64,000 nt of DNA from Acephala macrosclerotiorum (Eukaryota > Ascomycota > Leotiomycetes > Helotiales > Mollisiaceae), in contig MU119225.1 in the NCBI GenBank assembly GCA_014904845.1, positions 356,719 to 420,718 of the forward strand. Direction: 5' to 3'. Position numbers and translations under genes: made by a program. Shown one piece after another: positions 12,901 through 24,792 of this stretch (position 1 is the stretch's first letter; the number at the start of each line of letters is the position of its first letter). The notes beneath the pieces are model-generated. The model made no database searches, had not been told where the DNA came from, and was given only the letters and a program-made list of their open reading frames with translations.

Positions 12901-15722
12901 ACAAAATAAATTTAAATTTTTTAAATAATTGTTTATATATTTAATAATAATAATAATATTTATATTATAATCAATTTATTGAAAAAAATTTATAAAACGT
13001 TGTATCAATAAATAATCAAAACGTTTATATAATTAATATAATTTTATATTAATAAAATAATTTCAAATTAATTTTTTTTTTGATTAATATAATAATATTT
13101 ATAAATAATTTTATTTTTTTATAATAAAAACGATTTTATTTCTTTGAATTAAAATATTTTTTAAATTATTGAATTTTATATTTATAATATTTATATTTTA
13201 AATATAGAATAAAAAAAGTATATTTATTAAAACAATATAAAAAATAATAATATTTAATAAAATATCGATTTAAATAATTTTTTATAATAAAATAATATTT
13301 TTATTAAAACGAATCTTATAAATTTCGATTATAAAAATATTTAATTAAATATTAATATTAAATTTTTATAGTACTATAAATTGCAATTAATCAATAATTA
13401 ATATTTTAACGATTTTATTATTCGATATAATCTTTTGAAAAACTTTTAAAAAATATCGATTTTTAAAAATAAAAAATAAATATTAATTTAATTCAAGTAA
13501 TTCAAATTATAATAATAAAATATTAAATATATTTTTTCTCGTAATAATATAACGAGTAAATTAATTATTTAAAATAATTATTATTTGCATATTATCGATT
13601 TTTTTAAATTCAATAAAATAATTTTTATTCTCGTTTTTTATTTTTATATTTATTAATAATTGATCAATTTTTATTATTTGATTATTTTTCAATAAATTTT
13701 CTATTTTTTCGATTTTAACGAAAAAATTCTAATAATAAATTATTATAATATCTCGATTTACCGTATATTAAACTTACTATTAAAATTTTATATATACTTA
13801 TTATCGTTTTTCTATTGTATATTTTATTAATCAATATTTCGATTTACTACAAATATAGTATTTTTTTAAATATAATTTTCTTTGAAATCTATAATTTCTA
13901 CGATATTTACTTTGAAAAAATTTTCGATCTCAATATTCTCAATTTTATTTTCAATTATATTTTCTATTTTATTCTCTATAAATACAATCAATTCAATTTT
14001 AATCGAACTCGTTTTCTTTTTAATTTTGAAAAATAAAATTTAAATTATATTATTATATTTCACGTAATTACATCGCAATATTTACTATTAATCGCAATTC
14101 AATATAAACGCTTTTAAAAATATTAATAAATTTATAAAAAATAAAACTATATTTTTCAATATTTTAATAAATACTAATAATTTAATTTTACAAATTATAT
14201 TTCGTTTAATATTTTAATAATAAATTTAATTAAATCTTTTAAAATTAATTAAAAAATATTTATAAATATTTTAATTTAATTTTTATTAAATTAATTGTAA
14301 TAATTTTTATTAAAATTGTTTCTTTTTATAAAAATATATATAATTAACGATTTTTTTTTATTTCGAAATAATTTATTATTATTATTATTAATATAATAAA
14401 ATCGAAATCTTTTTTTAAAAATCTATTGAAATAAAATATATTTATACGTTTTATAAAATTAATAGAAAATGTTTTATTGTATTAGTTTTAAAATAATTTG
14501 ATTTTATTACAATAACTATAAAAAAATTAACAATTTACAATTAAAAATATCGTATAATTTTTTATTATATTTTTTATTATTAATATAAATTTTTATTAAA
14601 TTTATAAGTAATTTAATAAAAATATTTTGTAAATTGTTATATTAATTCGATTATTGTTAAAAAAATTATTAATAAATAAATTAAATATTTTATATTATAT
14701 TAAATAAATTTATATTTGTAAAAAAAATTGTAATAGAAAAAATATAAAAAGTATTCGTAGAAATAATCGTATTCGTAATAAAAAAATTTGTATTAATAAT
14801 TAAAATCGTAAAAATAATTATATTTTAATTATTAAATACTAATATTAAAATATTTTAATTTATTAATTAAATTAATTGATTTTATCGAAAGAAAAAAAAT
14901 ATATTTTTTAATTAATTAATAATTTTTATTTGTATTTATTTATAAAACTTTTTTTATTGAAAATTTTTTTTCAAATTATTAATAATAAAATTTTCATTTT
15001 TCGATATTTAAATTTCGTAAATATATAAAAAGTCTTATAAACGATATATAAGATTTTTATATATTAAATATAAAATTTTTTACGAATAATTTTTAAAATT
15101 CTCTTAAAAATATTTTTATAAATTATAATTAAAGTATTTTTCTTTTTTATATATTTTAAAACAATAAAAAATATATTTATTTAATATTATTTTATTGAAA
15201 TTTTTTTATTTATTTTTATTATAAGAAAATTTAATTTTAAATAAATTTATTATTTTAAAAAATAATTATATAATAAATAATAAAAAAATTAAAAATTTTA
15301 ATTCGAGTTCAAATAAATATTATTATTAATATTTATACATTTTTAATCAAATAATAAATAAAAACGCAAAAAAAATTTTAAAAATTCGTTTTTAATATAA
15401 ATTTAAAATTGTTTTTATATTTTTTTATTCGTTTTTCGTAAATATTATTATTTTGTATAATAAACGCAAATTTAAAAAATAAATATAAATTTAAAATTGT
15501 TTTTATATTATTTTTTTTAAATTTTTAATAATTTCAATATTTTTAACGCGTTTTTATAAAAAAATTTTTATAGATTTTTATTTTTTTAAAAGTATATTAA
15601 TTATTTTAAATACTTTTTTACAAAAAGCAAATTATTTAAAAAAAAAAAAAATTTTTTGTAAATTAATTTCTTTTAAATAAAAATTTAATTATTTTGTAAT
15701 TAATTAAACAATTACTAATTAA

Positions 15723-15930
15723 TATTAGTATTACTAAAAATATTTATTACTAATAATAAATTAAAAACGAAATAAATAAATAGATTAAATAATTCGTTGA
15801 TTGATTGTAAATTGTAAATTTAATAAGCGTACAAAAATTGAAAAATATAATTTCAACTCTAGTGCAAGCGGCGCTAGTCCCTATCTGGCCTAGTGCCGCA
15901 CGTGACTACTAAACTAATATTGTACTTACA
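15723..15930 (-). repeat. Right LTR of inner element, partly unmutated
   Basis: The last 75 bp (about 15856-15930) retain near-normal base composition inside an otherwise AT-only region, including GCGGCGCTAG and GCACGTGAC. It ends TACTTACA and is followed by AATTA. Confidence 0.85.
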
Positions 15931-18505
15931 AATTAAAATAATAAACGATTTAATAAAATTAAACGAGATTATATCGATATTATTAATTTTTAAAATATAT
16001 TTTAAAATAATTAATAAAAATACGTTATTATTATTAATAATTAAAAAAACGAAAATAATTCGTATAATTATTAAAAAAATATAATATTTATATATCGAGT
16101 ATTAAATCGTTAATACACTTGTAATAAAAAATAATTTAAATATAAAGTTTATTTTAAATTTATTAATTTTTTCGAGTATATACGTATAGTACGAAAAAAG
16201 CGATTAAAAAAATTTATATAAATTATTAATAACGAACGAAAAAAAATATATAATCGATATATTTTACAAATTAATTAAATTTCGTTCGATGATAATTAAA
16301 TCGTATTATATAAAAAAAACGTTTTACGAAAAAATAAATAATAAAAAATTATTTTATATATATTTTTTATTTAATAAATTAAATTAAAAAAATTTAAATA
16401 ATAAATTACTAATAAAATAACGCGATCGAAAAAAATCGAAAAAATTACATAATAATAAAAATATATTCAATAAAAAATTACAACGAAATAAACGTTATTA
16501 ATTTATTAAAAATAATAATAACGACGAAAATTTCGATAATACGTTTATTATTATTTTTAAAAATAAAAATAAAACGTTTATAATATTTATAATAAATAAA
16601 TAAAAAATCAATAAAAAGTTTTTATTATAATTACGAAAAAAAAATATAATTATTATACTCGAAATACTGTTTAAAAAGTTTTAATAAAAAGAAATCAATA
16701 GTTTAATCGTAAAAAAAAAAATTTAATTTATTAAATTCGATTTTATTAAATATATTAAAATTCGTATTTTTAATTCGAAATTAATTAATAAAATTAAAAA
16801 TAAAATTATTAATAATTCGTACGAAAAATTAAAATTAATAATTTAAAAATATGATAATATAAAAAATTTTTTTTTTTTATATAATTTTCAATTATTTAAA
16901 GAATTAATTAACAAATTATTATTATATTAATATTTTTATTAATTTAATTTTTAAGTAAAATAATTAAAATATAATTTCGTAATATTATTTAAATTTATAT
17001 ATAATCGAAAACTAATTTTTAACGATTAATATTCGCGTACTTATTAAAATAAATTTATTATTTTTATTTATCGAATATTATTATAATAATTTTAAAATTA
17101 TTATATAAAATTATCGAAATAAAAAATTATTAGTAAATTACGTATTATAAATATTATAAAAAAAATTATTAATAATTATATTTATATACGATTTTTATTT
17201 TTTGATTATAATTAAAAAAAAAGTATTTAATATTATTAAAATATAAACGAATAATATATTTATATTAATAAAAAAGAAAAATTTATTTTCGAAAAAAATT
17301 AATTTAAAAAAATTAAATTTGTAATAAAATTTAAAATAGTTTTTATATTAAAAATTTTATTGATTTTTAATAAATATATACTAATTTAAAATAAAAAAAT
17401 AATTTAATTGTAATAAAAAAATTAAAGTAAGAAATTTAAATTAATAGATTTTAAATTATTAAATTTATAAATTGAATATAAAAAATAATATATTTGAAAT
17501 ATTTATATTATTATAATTTGTTAATTTAAAGTAATTTTCGATTTATTTATTACTATTTAATATTAAAATTCGATCGAAAACGAAATTATTAAATTAAATA
17601 AAAAATTGAAATAATAAATTAAAAATTTAAACTAAAGATTTAAATATATTATTTTGAATTTATTAATAATAAAATTTTTCGTTTTTATCGATAGATCGTT
17701 TGTAAATAATAAAATTTTTAATTTTTAAATTGAATATAAAATTATTTTTACGAACGAAAATAAAAAAAATAATAAAAAATTTAAAATTAAAATTTTTTTA
17801 TTTATTATAATTTTATTAAAAATAAACGAGTTATTAAAAACGTATTAATTTTAGAAATATATAAAATAATAAAAAAAATTGATATAATAATAATAATTGG
17901 ATTTTTTTAATATTTTAATAATTATATATATTAATTTATATTTATTTTACGAGTATTTAATTAAATTTAAAACGATTAAAAAAAAGCGTTTAATAATCGA
18001 TATTATAATTTTATAATAATTATATAAACGAAAAAAATTATAAAAAATTAAATAAATTAATAATTAAAATAATTCGATAAATATTATAATAAAATTAATT
18101 TTTAATAAAATTTTAAAAAAGTTTTTAAATACTAATTATTTTAAAATACGAATAAAAATAAATAAAAATAAAAAAGTAATAAAAAATAAATAAATATAAA
18201 AATAAATAAAAAAAATAAATATAAAAATATTTATTTTAATATTATTATTATTTAAAGTTTTAAATTAAAAATAAATTTTTTTTTTAAATTCGAAATTTAT
18301 AAATTTCGACGAATTTTTAAAATAATACTAACGAATTAATATTATTTTTAGTATTTAATTATATAATTTCCATTTTTTTAATATTTTTATTTATATTAAA
18401 ATTAATAAATTTTATATATTTACAACGTATAATAATAAAAAAACAATTTTATTCGTTTAAATTATTAAAAACGATAACGTTTTTACTATAAAAAAAATTT
18501 ATTAA

Positions 18506-18728
18506 TATCGAAATAAATATTATATAATATTTACGTGCGATTTAAAATCGTATATAATTAATATTATTTTATTTTTATTTTTAAAATAAAGTTTTTATAT
18601 TTCGAATTTCGTTTTTTAAATAATTTAAATCAATTAAAATTAATACGTATATGAAAATTTAAAAAAAATTTTACGTGTATTTAAATCGTTTTATTAATAA
18701 ATTTAATATTCTTAATATAATACCAATA
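18506..18728 (+). repeat. Right LTR of middle element
   Basis: Partner of 6129-6351. It is followed by TAAAC, the presumed target duplication, and then by outer-element DNA that is T-rich again. Confidence 0.78.
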
Positions 18729-20949
18729 TAAACGTTTTTAAATCGTTTTTTAAAACTCGATATAAAAATAAAAATAACGATTTCGATTTTTTTTTAATAA
18801 TATTTTATAATTTTATTTTTAATATTTAATTAAATTTTTTATTTTTAATTTATTTTTAAATAAATTTTTATAATTATAATATTTTTTTAATATTCGTTTT
18901 AAAAATAAATTTTAAAATATTTAATATTTTTATTTATTTAAAAAAATAATATAAAAAATTTTTAAATTTATTTTCGTAATATTTTTTTTTAATATTTTAT
19001 ACGTTGTATATTTATTAAATTTAATTAAATTATAATATTTTATTTAAAATATTTTTAATATAATAAAATAAAATATATTAATAATATTAAATTGTATTAT
19101 TTCGATATTTTTTTTTATTTATTAATTTTTATATTAATTTTATTTTTTTAAATATAAAATTTTTTATTATTTTCGAATCGATTATCGTTTTAATTCGATT
19201 TATTTTTATTTGTATTATATAAAAAAAAATTTAATTTTTATCGTAATATATAATTTTTTATATTATTTTTTAAAAATTATATATTTTTAAATTTTATAAT
19301 TTAATTATTACGTATTAATTTATATATTTATTTTATTTTTAATAAAAATTATAATATTTTAATAAATAATTTTTCGTAAAAATTATTAATTTAAATATTT
19401 TATTAAAATTTATATTTTTAAAATTTCGTTTTAATTTTATAATAATTTTTTTTAATAAATATTAATATCGAAAATAAGTTTTTTATTTTTAAAATATATT
19501 ATATATAGTATTTAATTTCGTTTATTTTTTTTTATTTAATATTTTAATAATTTTAATATATTATTTTATATTATTTTTTTTATTTCGATTTTTTTAATAT
19601 TAATACTTTTTTATTATATAATATTTTTATATTCGTATATTATTACTATCGAATTTATATTAAATTATCGTTGTTTTTTTATATTACGTATTATATTTAT
19701 TTAATTTTTAAATAATCGTTCGATTAATATAATTTTTTTTTTAATAATTTATTATTTTTTTAGTATTTATTATATAATATATCGTTTATTTTTAATATTA
19801 AATTTTTTATATAAATTTTATATTTTTTTTTATAATTATTTTCTCGTTATTATTTATTAAATTAATTTTATATTCGTTTAACGTTATATTAATATAATAT
19901 AAAATTAATTTATTAATTTAATTATTTTTTATCGTTTTTTTTTATTTTATTTTTTTTAATTTTAATTTTAAATTTTTTAAATTTTTTTTTTTATTTATTT
20001 AATCGTATTATTTATTATTTTTATTTATTACGTATATTTAATATAATTCGTTATAATTTCTTTTTTTTATAACGTTAATATATTTTTTTTTAAATGTAAT
20101 TTTTTTCCCTTATATAAATTCGTTTAATATTTTAAAAATTTACAAATAAAATAAAATTTTTTCTCGTGATATTATTTTATTTCATTGAAAAATATTTTTT
20201 TTTAAAAAATTATATCGATTTTTATAAATTGTAATTAATAATTTTTCGATTTTAAATTCTTTTTATTATTTTTTTCTTTTTTAAACTTTAACGAATATCG
20301 TTTTTTTTAAATATTTTTTTATAAAATCGATTATTTATTTAAATTATTATATTTATTATATTTTAAAATATTTTTAATTTATTATATTGAATTAATTCGT
20401 TTTTAATCGAATTTTTAAATTTAATATAAAATTATCGTATAAAAATATTTTCTCTTTAATTAATTTTATTTATAAATTATTAAAATTCGACGACGTAAAT
20501 AAAAACAATTTTTTTTATTTTAAAATTTATAATTTTCGTTCGATAATTGATTTTTTATTTATATATTCGAATATTTTCGTAATTTTATTTTTAAATCCGT
20601 TAAAAATCGTAAAAATCTCGATTATTAATAATTTTTATTAAACAATTTTATTACTATCGAAATAATTTTATTATATAGTTTTTATTTAATCGAATACTAT
20701 TTTTATTAAATATTTTATATATTAAAAAATTTATTTATTTTTAAACGAAATATATTTTCATTAAATTTAAAATAAAATTAATACTATATAAAATAAACGC
20801 GTAATTTATTTCGAGTTTTATTAAACGATTTAAACGTTCTAATTTTAATTTTAATAATATAAATTTTATAATATTTTTAAATATCGATAAAATTATTAAT
20901 ATATTCTAAAAATACTTAATTAATATTACAAAAAACGGTACTTAAAGTA

Positions 20950-21275
20950 TAACGAATTAATTATTAAACGTATCGTCGATTAAAAATATATAATAAAAAT
21001 TAAAAAATTCGAACGAAATTATTACTAATTACTAATTAGATTATTAAACTAATTCATTTAAATTAAGCACGAAACTCCTATCTACTAAAGAAATCCATTA
21101 CTTATATAGAACCTTCGCGCTTACTAGAGTCCTTGCCCATAGAGTCCTCAACTAGTTCAGGGCTCTATAGTCCAGGGCTCCATCACGTGACATAAGCCTC
21201 GTGACTTGCTTGCCGAGTCCCACTCGTCTAGCCTATCCCATGGTTCCTGCTAGTCCCCATGTGATTCGTAACACA
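20950..21275 (-). repeat. Right LTR of outer element, outer half unmutated
   Basis: This is the partner of the repeat at 3198-3523. The inner part (to about 21060) is AT-rich, while the outer 210 bp keep normal base composition and so show the pre-mutation sequence, including a TCACGTGA site near 21183. It ends ACA at 21275, next to unique normal-composition DNA. Confidence 0.8.
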
Positions 21276-21953
21276 TATTGCAGACAGCAAAAAAGACATT
21301 GACGCCATAGCAAATGCGCAGGGGAAGCTCTCCTCCAGCAAAAATGACGTGAAGGGATGCTTCCTTTTGACAGAAAGTGAAGAAGGACCGCGACAGAGGG
21401 CTGCCGTGGCTGATAGAACGGGCGTACTATCAAAGCTAGTAGGGATATATCGACCTAGACTCTGTGCCGCGATCTTGTTGGTAGATCTGTAGCTTAAGCT
21501 TGCCAAGTCTGGAGAGATCGCCTTTCACAGCCTTGCCTAGCGACCAGCACTATTTTGACCCGCCAATCAAGAGTTTGGAATCGCTTGTTAAACAATTAGG
21601 TTCAAGTTGGTTCCCAAGTTTCCAGCTTGGCGGAACCGGGCGGAATAATCAAAATTCATGATAATTGGACGTGGGGTACGAACGCGAAGGCCCGCGCAAG
21701 GAGTTGTGATGCGACCGATGAAACTTGAGGCCCCAGTTGGTCGAGGTATCAGGAGCATAACTTGAAAGTGAGAGTAGTTGCCGTCCAGAAATGACATGAA
21801 AGAAGGCATGTCGGAACCTGCTCGTTGATCGGAGGAAACATGTCGCGAAACTGAGGAGAGAAATTCGGTCTGTACTTCAGTCCCATACATTTTGCTTCCT
21901 ACAATGGTTGATCCAGGTCTTCAACTCTCTCCACCTTCACAAACATCCCAAAT
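21276..21953. other. No supported gene
   Basis: Normal-composition DNA next to the LTR block. Minus-strand open frames at 21228-21506 and 21588-21890 have no recognisable features. The second lies just downstream of the ULD-like pseudogene and could be its relic 3' region. Confidence 0.4.
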
Positions 21954-22884
21954 TCAATCACCGATCAAAGAATCAGTGTCAGAACCTGTCGTCGAACCAG
22001 CGTCCATCTCCGCGACGGTATACGTAGCATTAGTAAATCGTCCCAACAGTTCACCCAGGCTGAGTTTCGCTTTCTCAGCTTCTTTCTCGAATTCGATCCC
22101 CATCTCAAAGCAATCCTCTATCTCAAAGTCCAAGGCACTATCGCCTGAGTCCGGGTCTTCTCGATCACTTCCCACATCCCTTCCGGGCTTCATTCGACCC
22201 TGTCCAGGAAGCCGATGTGCTGGAGGTGGCGGTTCTCGGGGATGCTGAGGCATAGGCCACATGCTCATGGTAATAGCCCAACCAGGTTCGATCGCCGTTT
22301 CCCATACTTGTGGGAGAATGATCTCGCCATTTGGTCCGATTAAATCATAATGGCCCTTCGCTACGTGCGGGCTGATGACTTCGACTTGAGCAAATATTTG
22401 CTGTATCAATTCATCTATTCCCTAAATTTATGTTAGTCTAGAATGTTTAACAAGAGATGGTGCTTACTGCCCAGACTTAGTCAATCGTCGAGTGAGGCTG
22501 GACATTTTTAAGGTTCGAATGTCCAGAGACGTAGTGTGACTTTTTCCTTTCTCTTTCCAGTCTGATGCTTCAGCCTCAGTCACTAACATCACGATTATTC
22601 CGTACACTTTTCCACATTTTGCTACCATAGCCTAGATCTCCTTCACACCTTCATCCTTGAAGACTTTTGGGGTCTCGCGGAGGTTATTGTCGACTTGATC
22701 GACATCAATGATATTCTGTAGCTGTTTGAGGGCTGACGCGGTGGAGGATGTCGAATGCGATATCGCGAAGTCTCTCCTCAGCTTCGATAGCTGCTTCGAT
22801 ATAGGCTTGCAGAGTTGTAGCTAGTTGCAGACCAAAAGGGACAGTTCTTACGATTGATCTGGCAGCGCCTAGAGCTTCTGCCAT
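21954..22884 (-). pseudogene. Broken ubiquitin-like-domain (ULD-type) protein gene
   Basis: The N-terminal part (start ATG at 22884, MAEALGAARSIV) looks like the helical N-terminal domain common in fungal NACHT/HET-associated proteins. The C-terminal 151 residues contain HYDLIGPNGEIILPQVWE, a signature of the fungal ubiquitin-like domain family. Between them the frame is broken. One extra base near 22745 shifts out of the segment ASALKQLQNIIDVDQ, and a TAG at 22632-22634 replaces an expected Gln codon (EI-stop-AMVAKCGK). A likely intron around 22425-22467 joins the last exon only with a further frame problem. The TAG fits a C-to-T change. The distal domain frame remains open but probably has no start. 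Assembly error cannot be excluded. Confidence 0.7.
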
Positions 22885-23851
22885 TACTCCCACGCTTGAC
22901 CAGAAAGACGAAGCACAGTCTGGTGGAGGGGAGGAAATATATTTTCAGCTCACTCTACAGTCGATTGAGTGGGCTGAATGAGGGAATAGAGAAAATGAAG
23001 ATCCTCATAGCGTTCACGGAAAGCCACATGCTGCAAGCACTATGCGGGAGTATCGCGACGCCATAGTACAGGACGGCAAGCCTCAAACTGCTCAGAAAGA
23101 TCAATATAAATTGACAATGCGATGAGAACCACCGACTTGGTGTTGGAGGAACAAAATATACGCAGTATTCAGAAGATCTTTTGCTTGACGATTGAGCGGG
23201 ATAAAGGTCTGGGTGAGGGGACCTGAGATGCATTCAGAAGTTCAGCTGTTCTGGATGACAGTACACGATAACAGGCGTTTTCGTTGAAATAGATGCACCT
23301 CGCGCTCTCTAGTCGCGTTGAAGAACGCATATTTGAGAAGATGTGAAGGGGTGAAGATGAAAAATGGTTCGAAGGACGGAATTTGAAGGAAGTCTCTGAG
23401 ACGGTATCACGTGCAGCAATCTTTGCCTGGCCACAGCTTCAGTTAATGCCTGGTCTGACCAGCCTCAACCCCGCCCCAAATCTTACATCACTGACAGCCG
23501 ACAAAACTTCATCCACACGAGATCTCCAACCATCAACAAGAAGATCTTCAGGGACCAAGACTCTGGCCACGGATGCCTGTACAACACGAACATACCAAGT
23601 CACACGAAGTGGATTCACAGCCTCTCCATGCCTCTCTTTACCGTTATCCGTTGCTAACTTTGCTGCAAGTGCTGCTTGAACTTTCCGAGCGCGCGGAAAT
23701 GTGGTACGCAGTACGTACAACACAACACTTTGCTCTTGGCATATCGAAATGACCTCGGATATATAATGGAGGACATTCCACATGCTTGCTCACTTGGTAT
23801 CTAGGGCCTGAGGGAATTGCTCAGTTATCCAATTTCGAAACAAGCGTCGAA
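22885..23851. other. No supported gene
   Basis: Overlapping open frames on both strands at 23383-23679 (+) and 23439-23783 (-) have no recognisable domain and shadow each other. The region may serve as the promoter for the downstream plus-strand gene. Confidence 0.4.
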
Positions 23852-24700
23852 ATGGCAGTCAACGCAATGCTCTTCCAGCACTCCATCCTCCCCGACGCAG
23901 AGACCATACCGGAGAGGAACAGGTTATCCGCAAATACACATCTAGAACCTCCATCCGCGGAATGGAAATCATTCGAATCCGCCTCTTCAGTACCGGGCGA
24001 CTCCCATTCGTATCGATCCTCAATATCTTCATTCTCCGACAACGCAAACAACGCATCCCTCCCCAGTAATCTCCAAAACGGACAAATATACACCTTCCAC
24101 CTCCCACAAGCCTACAAAAACTCCCGCCGCAACATCTACGTCCGCGCCTCTACCGGCCCCGAAATCATCTACGCCAAAACGTCAGAACACAACCCTCTTA
24201 AACCAGACATCCAATTCTTTTCCTCCTCCACCTCCTCTTCCCCAATCGGAAGCGCGAAATTCAGACATAGCAAAACCCTACAATTCGAGTTAGAAAATTG
24301 GGAAGAGAAGGAAATGTACGCCGTTTCGAAGGATAGGAACTATTCTTCCTATCTGCCACTGCCGACAGGGACTTGTAGGAAAGTTCTTTGGAAACGGACA
24401 AATATTGAGGGGGGAGATGGACATGCGACCGGGAAGGGGAATAGGAGTTTGAGGTATGAATTATCCGACGAAGGATCTGGAGAAGTTTTAGCAGTATATG
24501 ATGAAAATCAAGAAGGCAAACAGGATTTTCCGCAAAGGGGAACACTTGTGATGAATGAATGGTTGGAGATGGGAGAAAGTGAGGAGGGAATGTGGATTTT
24601 GATGGGGGCGTTGGGGATTTGTGAGAAAGCGAGGAGGAGGGCACATAGTTCGGGGAGGATGAGTGGTGGTGGACTTGGAGGGCCGATGAGGAGGGTTTGA
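23852..24700 (+). CDS. Uncharacterised fungal protein, 282 aa
   Basis: A single open frame follows the ATG at 23852; the frame opens further upstream (to 23786) but without ATG, so a 5' exon is possible. The sequence has a polar Ser-rich N-terminal third and then a beta-rich-looking region with segments NIYVRAS, KTLQFELENWEEKE and TLVMNEWLEMGES. It ends in a short helix (ILMGALGICEKARRRAH) and a Gly/Arg tail. The pattern of short beta segments followed by a hydrophobic helix recalls the tubby C-terminal/LURP-like fold seen in many ascomycete hypothetical proteins, but this is a weak inference. Codon use looks normal and no stop interrupts it. It lies 91 bp from the convergent membrane-protein gene. 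Confidence 0.7.
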   Translation: MAVNAMLFQHSILPDAETIPERNRLSANTHLEPPSAEWKSFESASSVPGDSHSYRSSISSFSDNANNASLPSNLQNGQIYTFHLPQAYKNSRRNIYVRASTGPEIIYAKTSEHNPLKPDIQFFSSSTSSSPIGSAKFRHSKTLQFELENWEEKEMYAVSKDRNYSSYLPLPTGTCRKVLWKRTNIEGGDGHATGKGNRSLRYELSDEGSGEVLAVYDENQEGKQDFPQRGTLVMNEWLEMGESEEGMWILMGALGICEKARRRAHSSGRMSGGGLGGPMRRV

Positions 24701-24792
24701 GATTGTGTTGATAGGTGTATTATAGATTATATTAATTTAATTGTTTGAAACAAATTCCCACGAATGCCCACCAATCTTGCAAGTACATTCCA

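Larger units (their letters stand above)
9749..15930 (-). mobile_element. Inner LTR retrotransposon, 6.2 kb
   Basis: Direct repeats of 208 bp (9749-9956 and 15723-15930) align at offset 5974, start TATTA (TGTTA expected) and end ATA/ACA. The five bases before the left copy and after the right copy are both AATTA, a perfect target duplication. The total of 6182 bp is typical for an LTR element. A T tract follows the left LTR and the plus strand is T-rich, so minus orientation is inferred, and the interior aligns in reverse complement to the middle element. The short open frames inside (such as 13815-14036) are by-products of low stop-codon density on a C-retaining strand, so I do not call them genes. 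Confidence 0.85.
6129..18728 (+). mobile_element. Middle LTR retrotransposon, inserted in the outer element
   Basis: Direct repeats of 223 bp (6129-6351 and 18506-18728) align without gaps over their core at offset 12377. They start TATCGAAAT (TGTCG expected before mutation) and end ATA (ACA expected). The flanks are TAAAT and TAAAC, a 5-bp target duplication with one C-to-T change. Without the inner insertion the element is about 6.4 kb. Internal DNA is A-rich on the plus strand on both sides of the inner element, so plus orientation is inferred. Its interior resembles the inner element in reverse complement, so the two are related. No open frame survives. Confidence 0.75.
3198..21275 (-). 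mobile_element. Outer LTR retrotransposon (RIP-mutated, interrupted)
   Basis: It is bounded by 326-bp direct repeats (3198-3523 and 20950-21275) that align without gaps at a constant offset of 17752. Both end in ACA. The flanks are TATTA on the left and TATTG on the right, which would be a 5-bp target duplication with one G-to-A change. Removing the nested insertion leaves about 5.5 kb, a normal size for an LTR element. The internal halves (3524-6128 and 18729-20949) are T-rich on the plus strand, and a T tract follows the left LTR where a minus-strand polypurine tract would sit, so I infer minus orientation. No protein can be read. Copia versus Gypsy is undetermined. Confidence 0.75.

Noticed and set aside
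13815..14036. Open frame of 73 codons inside the inner element
   Set aside because: It arises from a local C-over-G bias that lowers stop density on this strand; no domain and no start context.
15893..16084. Open frame of 63 codons crossing the inner right LTR end
   Set aside because: It runs across a transposon border into AT-only DNA of another element, so it cannot be a conserved gene.
1970..21275. Possible mitochondrial insertion or centromere as the cause of the AT-rich block
   Set aside because: The constant-offset direct repeats, target duplications and C-to-T/G-to-A differences between LTR pairs explain it as mutated retrotransposons; no mitochondrial gene is recognisable.
23439..23783. 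Minus-strand frame of 114 codons
   Set aside because: It mirrors a plus-strand frame of similar length and neither shows a family signature.
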